Source of the DNA: Janthinobacterium sp. TND4EL3
Lineage (GTDB): Bacteria; Pseudomonadota; Gammaproteobacteria; Burkholderiales; Burkholderiaceae_D
Length of the DNA stretch: 64,000 nt
Direction: 5' to 3'
Assembly: GCF_900156175.1 (NCBI RefSeq)
Contig: NZ_FTMV01000007.1
Location: forward strand, 124,001-188,000
The notes under the pieces are model-generated. The model searched no databases. It had not been told where the DNA came from and saw only the letters and a list, made by a program, of their open reading frames with translations. Position 1 is the stretch's first letter. Every line of letters begins with the position of its first letter. A program made the translations under genes and the position numbers. Below are positions 1 to 7,337 of the stretch, in pieces.

Positions 1-461
1 GCGTCGACATCAACCCGGCGCGCCAGGCCATCGCGCGCAAGTTCGGCATGACGCATTTTGTCAACGCCAGTGAAGTGGAAAACGTGGTCGATACCATCGT
101 GCAGCTGACGGACGGCGGCGCCGACTACAGTTTCGAATGCATCGGCAACACCACCACCATGCGCCAGTCGCTGGAATGCTGCCACAAGGGCTGGGGCCAG
201 TCCATCATCATCGGCGTGGCGGCAGCGGGCCAGGAAATTTCTACCCGTCCATTCCAGCTCGTGACGGGGCGCGTATGGAAAGGTTCCGCCTTCGGCGGCG
301 CGCGCGGCCGCACGGACGTGCCGAAGATCGTCGACTGGTATATGGAAGGCAAGCTCAATATTGACGATTTGATCACGCACCGTCTGAAGCTCGACGACAT
401 CAACCAGGGTTTCGACCTGATGAAGAGCGGTGAATCGATCCGCTCCGTCGTGCTGTATTAA
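1..461 (+). CDS. frmA: S-(hydroxymethyl)glutathione dehydrogenase / class III alcohol dehydrogenase, C-terminal part
   Basis: This is the last ~153 codons of a gene that begins upstream of the window; the reading frame is open from base 3 to the TAA at 459-461. The family oxidises the glutathione adduct of formaldehyde with NAD in the cytosol. The first visible residues (VDINP) are the end of the NAD-binding fold, where the acidic residue contacts the cofactor ribose. The stretch KGWGQSIIIGVAAAGQEI and the later GSAFGGARGRTDVP are characteristic of class III zinc alcohol dehydrogenases, and the C-terminal ITHRL...GFDLMKSGESIRSVV matches the end of FrmA/AdhC. The catalytic zinc ligands lie outside the window. 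An S-formylglutathione hydrolase often sits next to this gene, but none follows it here. Confidence 0.9.
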   Translation, partial: VDINPARQAIARKFGMTHFVNASEVENVVDTIVQLTDGGADYSFECIGNTTTMRQSLECCHKGWGQSIIIGVAAAGQEISTRPFQLVTGRVWKGSAFGGARGRTDVPKIVDWYMEGKLNIDDLITHRLKLDDINQGFDLMKSGESIRSVVLY

Positions 462-472
462 TGCATTGAGAT

Positions 473-520
473 ACGCCGTACCACGGCGTTTTTGCGGAGG
501 CTTCGGCCTCCGTTTTTTTT
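473..520 (+). terminator. two tandem rho-independent terminators
   Basis: The first hairpin pairs ACGCCGT (473-479) with ACGGCGT (483-489) and is followed by four T. The second pairs CGGAGGC (495-501) with GCCTCCG (506-512) around a TTCG tetraloop and is followed by eight T. They start 12 bases after the dehydrogenase stop codon. Confidence 0.85.
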
Positions 521-653
521 GCTTGCCGCTTTGCCATCCATCGCGCCTATCTGCCGCCCAGGCGGGTCTTCTTGCCGCCTGTCGCACCGCGCTGGAGGAC
601 AGGTTCGGTTGCCGCTACAGTCAACGCTCCCCTACTTTTGCGACGAGGCAGCC

Positions 654-1508
654 ATGTCCACTTCCCACCGTTTGATCCTCAGCCTGGCCGGTATCTTGCT
701 TGGCGGCAGCGCGCTGGCCGTGCAGCCGCCGGAGCCGCCCGCGCCGCCGGCCGCACCGGCCGCGCCGAGCAAGCACATCAATATTTCCATGGGCAGCGGC
801 GATGGCTACGCGCTTGTCGACAGCAGCGAGGATAGCGTCACCATGGCCGGCACCGATGTCGACGGCCAGCAGATCAAGCAGCTGCAGCGTTCGCTCAAGG
901 GGCATTTCCTGTGGTTCCGCGACCAGGGCAAGGGCTATGTGACGCAGGATGCCGCGCTGCTGGCCCGCGTGCGCGACGCCTGGAAGCCGTCACAGGATCT
1001 GGGCTTGCAGATGAGCGGCCTGGGCAAGCAGATGAGCGAACACGGCAAGGCGATGGGCGAACTGGGCAGCAAGATGGGCGCGCATGGCGCCGCGCAGGCG
1101 AACGTCGGCGCGCGCGATGTGGCGCAACTGCAGGCGCTGGGCCGCCAGCAGCAGGAACTGGGCCGCAAGATGGGCGAGGCGGCGCGCCGCCAGGCGCAGG
1201 CGACCACGGAGACGGCGCGCCGCGCTGCCGGGCGCGAGGTGGAACGCCTGCAGCAGCAGATGGAAGATGCGCAGGACGCGATGGAAGAGGTCAACGACCG
1301 CATTGCCGCCGCGCAAGAGCGCGAGGCAGACAAGGTGGATGTGCTGTCGCGCCAGATGGATCAGCGCAGCAAGCCGATGGAAACCCTGGGCAAGCAAATG
1401 GAAGCGCTGGGACGCCAGCAGGAAAAGGCCACCAAGGCGGCCGACAAGGCCACGCGCCAGGTGATTGCCCAGGCCCTCAGCGAGGGCAAGGCTAGACTGG
1501 TGCGCTGA
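654..1508 (+). CDS. secreted, coiled-coil, heptad-repeat protein of unknown function
   Basis: A 284-residue protein that I do not recognise. The ATG at 654 is preferred over upstream in-frame starts because it opens directly into a signal peptide (hydrophobic LILSLAGILLGGSALA, cleavage after ALA near residue 22) and has GAGG just upstream. After a short Pro/Ala linker there is a globular stretch (about residues 40-110) with the phrase HFLWFRDQGKGYVTQD. From about residue 120 the chain becomes almost entirely helical and repetitive, with units of seven residues of the form LGxQMSx / LGKQMSE / HGKAMGE / LGSKMGA, then a charged coiled coil rich in Gln, Arg and Glu, and the motif returning near the C terminus (TLGKQMEALG). 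It is probably periplasmic, with a rod-like C-terminal half. It stands alone between the tandem terminators and a convergent gene. Confidence 0.75.
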   Translation: MSTSHRLILSLAGILLGGSALAVQPPEPPAPPAAPAAPSKHINISMGSGDGYALVDSSEDSVTMAGTDVDGQQIKQLQRSLKGHFLWFRDQGKGYVTQDAALLARVRDAWKPSQDLGLQMSGLGKQMSEHGKAMGELGSKMGAHGAAQANVGARDVAQLQALGRQQQELGRKMGEAARRQAQATTETARRAAGREVERLQQQMEDAQDAMEEVNDRIAAAQEREADKVDVLSRQMDQRSKPMETLGKQMEALGRQQEKATKAADKATRQVIAQALSEGKARLVR

Positions 1509-1521
1509 GTGTTGTGCCGCA

Positions 1522-2046
1522 TCAGCGCGCCAGCGGCCTGCGCATCAGGCAGCGCAGCGCCGGTTCATGCCCGTCCTGCGCTTCGCGCGCCAGCTTGCGC
1601 GCATGTCCCGCGCCCAGCGCCACGGCGTCGATTTCGCTGAAACCGTGGCGCGCATAGTAGGGCCCGTTCCACGGCAGGTGGCGGTAGGTGCTCAGTGTCA
1701 GCCAGGCGCACCCCAGGGACTGGGCGTGGGCCGTGGCCGCATCGAGCAGGCGCGTGCCCAGTCCCTGTCGTTGCTGCGGCAGGGCGACGGACAATTCCAC
1801 GATGAACAACTGCCCGTCCAGCAGCTCGGCGCCCAGGAAACCCACGGGTGCATTCTGTCCATCGGCGGCCACCCACAGGCAGTCGTGCCGCTGCAGTTCC
1901 TGTAAGGTGTCCAGTGGCAAGGGCTCCCCTTGCGCCAGCCACGCCAGTTCTTCCCCTGCCTGGGCAAACAGGGCTGCGGCGCTGCGCTCGACCTGGGCCA
2001 GCAGGGGCAGGTCGGCGCCGCCGGCCGCGCGTATCACATGGCTCAT
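1522..2046 (-). CDS. GNAT-family N-acetyltransferase
   Basis: A 174-residue cytosolic acetyl-CoA-dependent acyltransferase of the GNAT fold. The acetyl-CoA pyrophosphate-binding motif A is visible as QQRQGLGTRLLDAA, and motif B as GPYYARHGF near residue 140, which is the usual layout for amino-group acetyltransferases. The start is the ATG at 2046, which overlaps the TGA of the upstream gene (ATGA, 2043-2046), so the two are translationally coupled. A longer open frame runs upstream but would overlap that gene. The substrate cannot be read from the sequence. Confidence 0.85.
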   Translation of the reverse strand: MSHVIRAAGGADLPLLAQVERSAAALFAQAGEELAWLAQGEPLPLDTLQELQRHDCLWVAADGQNAPVGFLGAELLDGQLFIVELSVALPQQRQGLGTRLLDAATAHAQSLGCAWLTLSTYRHLPWNGPYYARHGFSEIDAVALGAGHARKLAREAQDGHEPALRCLMRRPLAR

Positions 2047-2318
2047 GGCGCATGCCATACGGCGGCCACGGCCCGGTATTGCGCCGGCAGCTGCGCCCTG
2101 GCCTCGTCTTCGCTCGCATATGCCTCGTCCTGCAGCGTTTCCCAGTGTGCATCGCAGCTGAAACGGTACACGCGCGCCTCGCCCGCATACTGGCACAGGG
2201 CCAGGCCGTGGATGGCGGCGGGAGCGGCGCCATGCTCGTCGGTGACGTGGCCGAAGGGCAGGTCGGACCAGGCCCAGGCCAGTACGCGGGCGCCGTCGAG
2301 GTGGGTGGGTGGTGTCAT
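2043..2318 (-). CDS. conserved hypothetical protein coupled to the acetyltransferase
   Basis: A 91-residue protein starting at the ATG at 2318 (MTPPTHLDGARVL); the frame is open to 2411, but the extension has little protein character. The body (VLAWAWSDLPFG, then CQYAGEARVYRFSCDAHWE) looks like a small soluble domain with several Trp and Tyr. Its stop overlaps the acetyltransferase start by four bases, so it forms a two-gene unit with it, and it may supply or modulate the substrate of that enzyme. I recognise no family. Confidence 0.65.
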   Translation of the reverse strand: MTPPTHLDGARVLAWAWSDLPFGHVTDEHGAAPAAIHGLALCQYAGEARVYRFSCDAHWETLQDEAYASEDEARAQLPAQYRAVAAVWHAP

Positions 2319-2416
2319 GGGATACAGGCCGCAGTGTCGGGACGCCGATTGTAGCGCGCACGCGGCGAATCCGGCGCGACCGCTGGACAAATGCACAGTA
2401 TTTTTAGCCATGCCGG

Positions 2417-2428
2417 TATAATCACGGG
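2417..2428 (+). promoter_or_regulatory. perfect -10 hexamer abutting the uvrD start (possible leaderless transcript)
   Basis: TATAAT at 2417-2422 lies six bases before the uvrD ATG, so transcription from it would begin at or next to the A of the start codon. There is no Shine-Dalgarno sequence between them. No good -35 element is visible at the normal distance. Confidence 0.4.
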
Positions 2429-4738
2429 ATGCAAAATCTTCTTCACAACCTCAATCCCGAACAATTGGCTGCCGTCACCCTGCCGGCCCAGCATGCGCTG
2501 ATCCTGGCCGGCGCCGGTTCGGGCAAGACCCGCGTGCTGACCACCCGCATCGCGTGGCTGATCCAGACCCAGCAGGTATCGCCGCCCGGCATCCTGGCCG
2601 TGACGTTTACCAATAAAGCCGCCAAGGAAATGCTCACGCGCCTGTCGGCCATGCTGCCGATCAACACGCGCGGCATGTGGATCGGTACCTTCCACGGCCT
2701 GTGCAACCGCTTGCTGCGCACGCATTACCGCGACGCGGCCTTGCCGCAGACGTTCCAGATCCTCGATTCGCAGGATCAGTTGTCGGTGATCAAGCGCTTG
2801 TTGAAGGCGAACAACATTGATGATGAGAAATTCCCGCCGAAGACGGTGATGTATTTCATCAACAATGCCAAGGACCAGGGCTTGCGCGCCACGGACGTGG
2901 AAGCGTATGACGCGCACGAGCGCAAGATGGTCGAGTTGTACCAGTTGTACGACGACCAGTGCCAGCGCGAAGGCGTCGTCGATTTTGCGGAACTGCTGCT
3001 GCGCACGTATGAATTGCTTAGCCGCAATCAACCGTTGCGCGAGCATTACCAGGCGCGCTTCCGCCACATCCTCGTGGACGAGTTCCAGGATACGAACAAC
3101 CTGCAATACAACTGGTTGAAATTGCTGGCCGGCCACGGCAGCCGCGATGGCGGCGCCCTGTTTGCCGTCGGCGACGACGACCAGAGCATCTATGCCTTCC
3201 GTGGCGCGAATGTGGGCAACATGAGCGCCTTCGAGCACGAGTTCCAAGTGAAGAACTTGATCAAGCTGGAGCAGAACTACCGCTCGCACGGCCACATCCT
3301 CGACAGCGCCAACGTGTTGATCGCGAACAATAGCAAGCGCCTGGGCAAGAATTTGCGCACGGACGCGGGCCATGGCGAGCAGGTGCGCGTGTATGAAGCC
3401 AGTTCCGACCTGCAGGAAGCGCAGTGGATCATCGAAGAAGCGAAAAGCCTGATCGCCGACGGCGCCTCGCGCAGCGAAATCGCGATTCTGTACCGATCGA
3501 ACGCGCAGTCGCGCGTGATCGAACATGCGCTGTTCTCGGCCGCGATTCCGTACCACGTGTATGGCGGCCAGCGCTACTTCCAGCGCGCCGAGGTCAAGCA
3601 CGCAATTGCTTATTTGCAATTGATGGACAATCCGCACAATGACTCCGCTTTCTTGCGCGTGGTCAACTTCCCCACGCGCGGCATCGGCATGCGCTCGATC
3701 GAGCAATTGCAGGCTGCGTCGGAGCAGTACGGCATTTCGCTGTACGCGGCCGTGCCGTATGTGGCGGGCAAGGCGGGCAGCGTGCTGGCCGGCTTCGTGA
3801 AACTGGTCGAAGGCGTGCGCTTCGAAACGCAGCAATTGTCCCTGCCGGAAATGGTCAGAGTCGTGCTGGAAGCGAGTACCTTGCTCCAGCATTATCAGAA
3901 TGAAAAGGAAGGCGCCGACCGCATCGAAAACCTGGAGCAGATGGTCAGCGCGGCCAGCCAGTTCGTGTCCGAAGAAGGTTTCGGCCAGGCGGCGCCGGCC
4001 CACCTGGGTCCCGCCGCCCAGGCGCAGTCGGGCGCGCCCGTCGTCAACCAGGACGGCATCGAGATACTCGACGCGGACGCGCCGCTGCCGGCCGTGATGT
4101 CGCCGCTCTCCGCCTTCCTCTCGCACGCGTCGCTGGAAGCGGGGGACAACCAGGCGCAGGCGGGCCAGGATGCGCTGCAGATGATGACGGTGCACTCGGC
4201 CAAGGGCTTGGAATTCGACAATGTGTTCATTACGGGCCTGGAAGAGGGCCTGTTCCCGCACGAAAGCAGCTCGAAGGAAGACAATGGCGTGGAAGAGGAA
4301 CGCCGGCTGATGTACGTGGCCATCACGCGCGCGCGCAAGCGGCTCTACATGAGCTTTTCGCAGACGCGCATGCTGCACGGCCAGACGCGCTACAACATGA
4401 AGTCGCGCTTCTTCGACGAATTGCCGGAAGAATCGCTGAAATGGCTGTCGCCGAAGGTGCAGGCGAACTGGTTCGGCAACCGCAAGTCGGCCTGGGACGA
4501 GGCGCCCAAGGTGGCCAGCCTCGGCTCGGACAATGCGATTGCACAAAAGATCGCGCAAAAAGCCACGGGCGGCGGCTGGCGCATCGGTGAATCCGTGGCG
4601 CACGCCAAGTTCGGCGAAGGCGTGATCGTCAATATCGAAGGCGGCGGCGGCAATGCGCGCGCGCAGATCAACTTCGGCCAGCATGGCATGAAGGTGCTGG
4701 ACCTGGGCATCGCCAAATTGGAACGCCTGGGCCGCTAG
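2429..4738 (+). CDS. uvrD: DNA helicase II, UvrD/Rep superfamily 1A
   Basis: A 769-residue ATP-dependent 3'-5' helicase used in nucleotide excision and mismatch repair. Walker A is GAGSGKT at residues 28-34, preceded by the Q-motif LNPEQLAAV. Walker B is VDEFQDTN near residue 218. Motif III (GDDDQSIYAFRGA), motif IV (LEQNYRS), motif V (MTVHSAKGLEFD) and motif VI (EERRLMYVAITRARKRL) follow in the expected order. The C-terminal GEGVIVNIEGGG...INFGQHGMKVLDL is the small Tudor-like domain typical of UvrD and PcrA, which Rep lacks. Length is close to the family norm of 720-780. A terminator follows the stop. Confidence 0.93.
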   Translation: MQNLLHNLNPEQLAAVTLPAQHALILAGAGSGKTRVLTTRIAWLIQTQQVSPPGILAVTFTNKAAKEMLTRLSAMLPINTRGMWIGTFHGLCNRLLRTHYRDAALPQTFQILDSQDQLSVIKRLLKANNIDDEKFPPKTVMYFINNAKDQGLRATDVEAYDAHERKMVELYQLYDDQCQREGVVDFAELLLRTYELLSRNQPLREHYQARFRHILVDEFQDTNNLQYNWLKLLAGHGSRDGGALFAVGDDDQSIYAFRGANVGNMSAFEHEFQVKNLIKLEQNYRSHGHILDSANVLIANNSKRLGKNLRTDAGHGEQVRVYEASSDLQEAQWIIEEAKSLIADGASRSEIAILYRSNAQSRVIEHALFSAAIPYHVYGGQRYFQRAEVKHAIAYLQLMDNPHNDSAFLRVVNFPTRGIGMRSIEQLQAASEQYGISLYAAVPYVAGKAGSVLAGFVKLVEGVRFETQQLSLPEMVRVVLEASTLLQHYQNEKEGADRIENLEQMVSAASQFVSEEGFGQAAPAHLGPAAQAQSGAPVVNQDGIEILDADAPLPAVMSPLSAFLSHASLEAGDNQAQAGQDALQMMTVHSAKGLEFDNVFITGLEEGLFPHESSSKEDNGVEEERRLMYVAITRARKRLYMSFSQTRMLHGQTRYNMKSRFFDELPEESLKWLSPKVQANWFGNRKSAWDEAPKVASLGSDNAIAQKIAQKATGGGWRIGESVAHAKFGEGVIVNIEGGGGNARAQINFGQHGMKVLDLGIAKLERLGR

Positions 4739-4753
4739 TTTCCTGAACAGCAA

Positions 4754-4788
4754 TAAAAAGGGCAGCCTGCGCAGGCTGCCCTTTTTTT
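4754..4788. terminator. bidirectional rho-independent terminator
   Basis: AAAAAGGGCAGCCTGC is followed at once by GCAGGCTGCCC and seven T, so the hairpin has a U tract on both strands. It separates uvrD from the convergent membrane protein gene and can serve both. Confidence 0.9.
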
Positions 4789-4802
4789 ATGCGGAGCCGA
4801 AA

Positions 4803-5594
4803 TCAGTCGTTCGGCTTGTCCAGCGACACCGTCTTGCCCTCATCGACGGGCAGGCCGAAGATCTGGCGGTAGGCGGCGTAGAACGAGCAATGCATGATGA
4901 TGGTCAATATCATCGACAGCGGCATCATCATCTGCATCATCAGCGGGGTGCGGCCGAAGAGCATGGCCAGCAGCTGGCTGGTGACGACGCTGATGGCAAA
5001 CCACGTGCTGGCGAAGACGATGAAGGCCGACAGCGAGCGCCAGACGGCGAAAAAGCTGAAGAACAGCGCCTTGCCCAGGCTGACCTGTTTCCAGTAGATC
5101 AGCGGCGCGGCAAAGCAGAAGGCCATGGCGGCCGGCACGTACATGGCGATGGCCAGCAGGATGCCCAGGCCCAGGCGCGATTCGGGGATGGCGGCGCGCG
5201 CCGCTTCTTCCGTCAATTGCCCGGTGACCAGTTGCCACAGCAAGCCGTCGTCGACGAGGGTCGAGGCGCCGATGGCCACGATGGCCATCAGGATGTACAG
5301 CACGCCCAGGCCCAGCAGGACGGGGAAGGCCGGCTTGCGGAAGCCCGACATCAACAGGCTGGGCAGGACGCGCTTGCCCTGGTCGATGTGCAGGCAGCCT
5401 TGCACGAAAGCGACGGAAAATACGGGAACGAGTATGACGGGCAGCAACTGGCCGAGTAGGGGGATGATGCTGATGGCCAGCATGCAGAACATATAGCCGA
5501 GAAACAGCATCGACAGGCCGCCGGGCTGCTTGCGAAACAGGGCGAAACCCTGTTTCACCCATTGCCAGCCTGTACTTGCAGGTAATTTTTCCAT
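4803..5594 (-). CDS. multipass inner-membrane protein, BPSS1780-like family
   Basis: A 263-residue integral membrane protein. The start at 5594 (MEKLPASTGWQWVKQG) leaves two bases after the thrB stop (5597); a longer frame runs into thrB and is rejected. After the amphipathic start helix (GWQWVKQGFALFRKQP) there are about five to six hydrophobic segments: MLFLGYMFCMLAISIIPLL, PVILVPVFSVAFV, VLLGLGVLYILMAIVAI, GILLAIAMYVPAAMAFCF, FFSFFAVW with FIVFASTWFAISVV, and MMPLSMILTIIMHCSFY. The GWQW...F..P pattern is seen in the family of betaproteobacterial membrane proteins called BPSS1780. Function is unknown. It probably shares a transcript with thrB. Confidence 0.8.
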   Translation of the reverse strand: MEKLPASTGWQWVKQGFALFRKQPGGLSMLFLGYMFCMLAISIIPLLGQLLPVILVPVFSVAFVQGCLHIDQGKRVLPSLLMSGFRKPAFPVLLGLGVLYILMAIVAIGASTLVDDGLLWQLVTGQLTEEAARAAIPESRLGLGILLAIAMYVPAAMAFCFAAPLIYWKQVSLGKALFFSFFAVWRSLSAFIVFASTWFAISVVTSQLLAMLFGRTPLMMQMMMPLSMILTIIMHCSFYAAYRQIFGLPVDEGKTVSLDKPND

Positions 5595-5596
5595 GT

Positions 5597-6553
5597 TTAA
5601 AACAGTTCCGGGGCAGGTGTGGCGATGCGTTCGCGCAGAATGCGTTCGAAGTGCGTGGGGTCGTGCGGGGTCAGCATTTCGGCCTCGCGCGGCTGGTAGT
5701 AATCGTACAGGCGCGACAGCCAGAAGCGCAGGGCGGCGGCGCGCAGCATCGGCTGCCATGCCGTCTGTTCTTCCTGCGTAAACGGACGCACGGCCCGGTA
5801 GGCGTCGAGCAGGGCGCGCACGCGCACGGTATCGAGCACGCCCGTGTCCAGGTCCACGCACCAGTCGTTGACGGTGACGGCCACGTCGTACAGCCAGGTG
5901 TCGCAGCCGGCAAAGTAAAAGTCGAAAAAGCCCGTCAGTTGCTCGCCGTCAAACATGACATTGTTGCGGAACAAGTCGGCATGCACGGGGCCGCGCGGGA
6001 TGGCCTTATACGTATCGCAGGCGGCAAACGCGTCCTGGAAATGGATTTCCGCGCGCAGCAGGTGGGCTTTGGCGTCGTCGAGGTGGTGCAAGACCAGCGG
6101 CGTGGTGGCGTTCCACCATTCCAGGCCCCGTAAATTCGGCTGCTGCAGGGGGAAATCCCGGGCCGCCAGGTGCATCTTCGCCAGCATGGCGCCGACAGCG
6201 GCGCAATGCACGGCTTGCGGCGCCATCTGCGAACTGCCGTCGAGCTTGCTGACGATGGCGGCCGGCTTGCCTTGCAGGGCCGTCACCAGTTCGCCATCCG
6301 CATTGGCGATCGGCGCGGGCACCAGCACGCCCCGGTCCGCCAGGTGGCGCATCAGCTGCAGATAAAACGGCAATTGTTCAAAGCTGAGGTTTTCAAAGAT
6401 CGTCAGCACATACTCGCCGCGCTCCGTGCTCAGGAAAAAATTGCTGTTCTCGATGCCGGAAGCGATGCCTTTGAGGGCCAATGGCTTGCCAAGTGGAAAT
6501 TGCGTGATCCACTGGCCGATATCGTCCAGGTGTAGCGCGGTAAAAACTGCCAT
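5597..6553 (-). CDS. thrB: homoserine kinase
   Basis: A 318-residue kinase of the choline/aminoglycoside phosphotransferase fold, the ThrB type used by many betaproteobacteria and pseudomonads in place of the GHMP-family enzyme. It phosphorylates homoserine on the route to threonine. The N terminus [16 protein letters not shown] and the nucleotide-loop region ([11 protein letters not shown], residues 33-43) are characteristic. The catalytic loop is HADLFRNN at residues 191-198, with Asp193 as the base, followed by the metal-binding DFYFAG near residue 211. Length matches the family (about 315-330). The downstream membrane protein begins within two bases of the stop. Confidence 0.93.
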   Translation of the reverse strand: MAVFTALHLDDIGQWITQFPLGKPLALKGIASGIENSNFFLSTERGEYVLTIFENLSFEQLPFYLQLMRHLADRGVLVPAPIANADGELVTALQGKPAAIVSKLDGSSQMAPQAVHCAAVGAMLAKMHLAARDFPLQQPNLRGLEWWNATTPLVLHHLDDAKAHLLRAEIHFQDAFAACDTYKAIPRGPVHADLFRNNVMFDGEQLTGFFDFYFAGCDTWLYDVAVTVNDWCVDLDTGVLDTVRVRALLDAYRAVRPFTQEEQTAWQPMLRAAALRFWLSRLYDYYQPREAEMLTPHDPTHFERILRERIATPAPELF

Positions 6554-6581
6554 GGGAAAGAGGGGAATGGTCTAAAAGGTC

Positions 6582-6617
6582 AAAAAAAGCCGGCTGCCCC
6601 GCAGGTGGCCGGGGCAG
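6582..6617 (-). terminator. rho-independent terminator of the DUF2782 gene
   Basis: Read on the minus strand, CTGCCCC (6617-6611) pairs with GGGGCAG (6600-6594), and a run of seven T follows (6588-6582) after a short CCGGC spacer. It lies between the DUF2782 gene and thrB, which therefore are probably separate transcripts. Confidence 0.6.
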
Positions 6618-6636
6618 GGCGTCAGATCGTGGCAGC

Positions 6637-7032
6637 TTACTTCGCGGGGGCGGGCGGCGCAGGCGCGTCCGCGGCCTCTTCCTCGCGTTGCTTCTGTTTC
6701 TTCTTGCCCAGGTCAAATTCCAGCACTTTCCACTGCGGGCCGCGCAGGGCGTTGCCGTTGGCCTGGTCGGCGCCGGCGGCCGGCTTCATGTAATAAGTGC
6801 TGCCGCCGCTGGTGACTTTCACCTCGCTGGTGACGCCCGCTTCGCGTTTTTCCGTAATCTGTTGTTTTGGTGCGGCCGGCGCCACGGTGATGGGCGCTTC
6901 GCCCATTTCCTCGATACGTTCGAGCTGTGGCGGCGCTTCGCTCGGTTTGGCCGGCGTCTGGGCGCTGGCGATGGCTGAACATGCCAGCAGGGGCAGGGCG
7001 AGGAATGGCCAGAGTGTCGATGTACGCATCAT
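6637..7032 (-). CDS. DUF2782-like exported protein
   Basis: A 131-residue exported protein. It starts at the first of two adjacent ATG codons (7032; the second is 7029). A signal peptide (LWPFLALPLLACSAIASA) ends near residue 24. The mature part contains PQLERIEEMGEAPITV, then KQQITEKREAGVTSEVKV, GSTYYMKP and, close to the end, PQWKVLEFDLGKKKQKQ, the pattern of the small DUF2782 family commonly found next to polA in Burkholderiales. The C-terminal tail is Ala/Pro-rich and low-complexity. Function is unknown; it is divergent from polA and separated from thrB by a terminator. Confidence 0.8.
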   Translation of the reverse strand: MMRTSTLWPFLALPLLACSAIASAQTPAKPSEAPPQLERIEEMGEAPITVAPAAPKQQITEKREAGVTSEVKVTSGGSTYYMKPAAGADQANGNALRGPQWKVLEFDLGKKKQKQREEEAADAPAPPAPAK

Positions 7033-7337
7033 GATGGGTTCGCTTCCAAGTGAGGGACTGCAGCGCGTGCAGTGCTGTAAAGCCGTCAATTTATCTATAA
7101 GGCATTGTAACAAACTGGTAGGCAATGCTGCTTAATACGGCTGATTAAATGCGCGCAAATGGCTGGCAGCGGCCGCCTGCGCGCCAGTTCGGGGCCGCCA
7201 GGCTGGCAAAAACGCCAGCAACGGCGCGCGTGGCGGCAGGTGGCGCGGCCCTAAACTCTGCGATAATTGGGCGATATTCCACCCGCCCGCCGCTGTTTCT
7301 TCCCGGCTGGCGCGGCTCACCTTATTTTATTGGCATT
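7033..7337. promoter_or_regulatory. divergent intergenic region between the DUF2782 gene and polA
   Basis: This 305-base gap holds no convincing gene. A -10-like GATAAT at 7262-7267 could serve polA, giving a leader of about 65 bases. On the other strand a TACAAT-like element lies near 7106-7111. A short inverted repeat CTGGC...GCCAG occurs at 7203-7218. No good -35 boxes are seen, and there is no Shine-Dalgarno sequence before the polA ATG. Confidence 0.4.
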
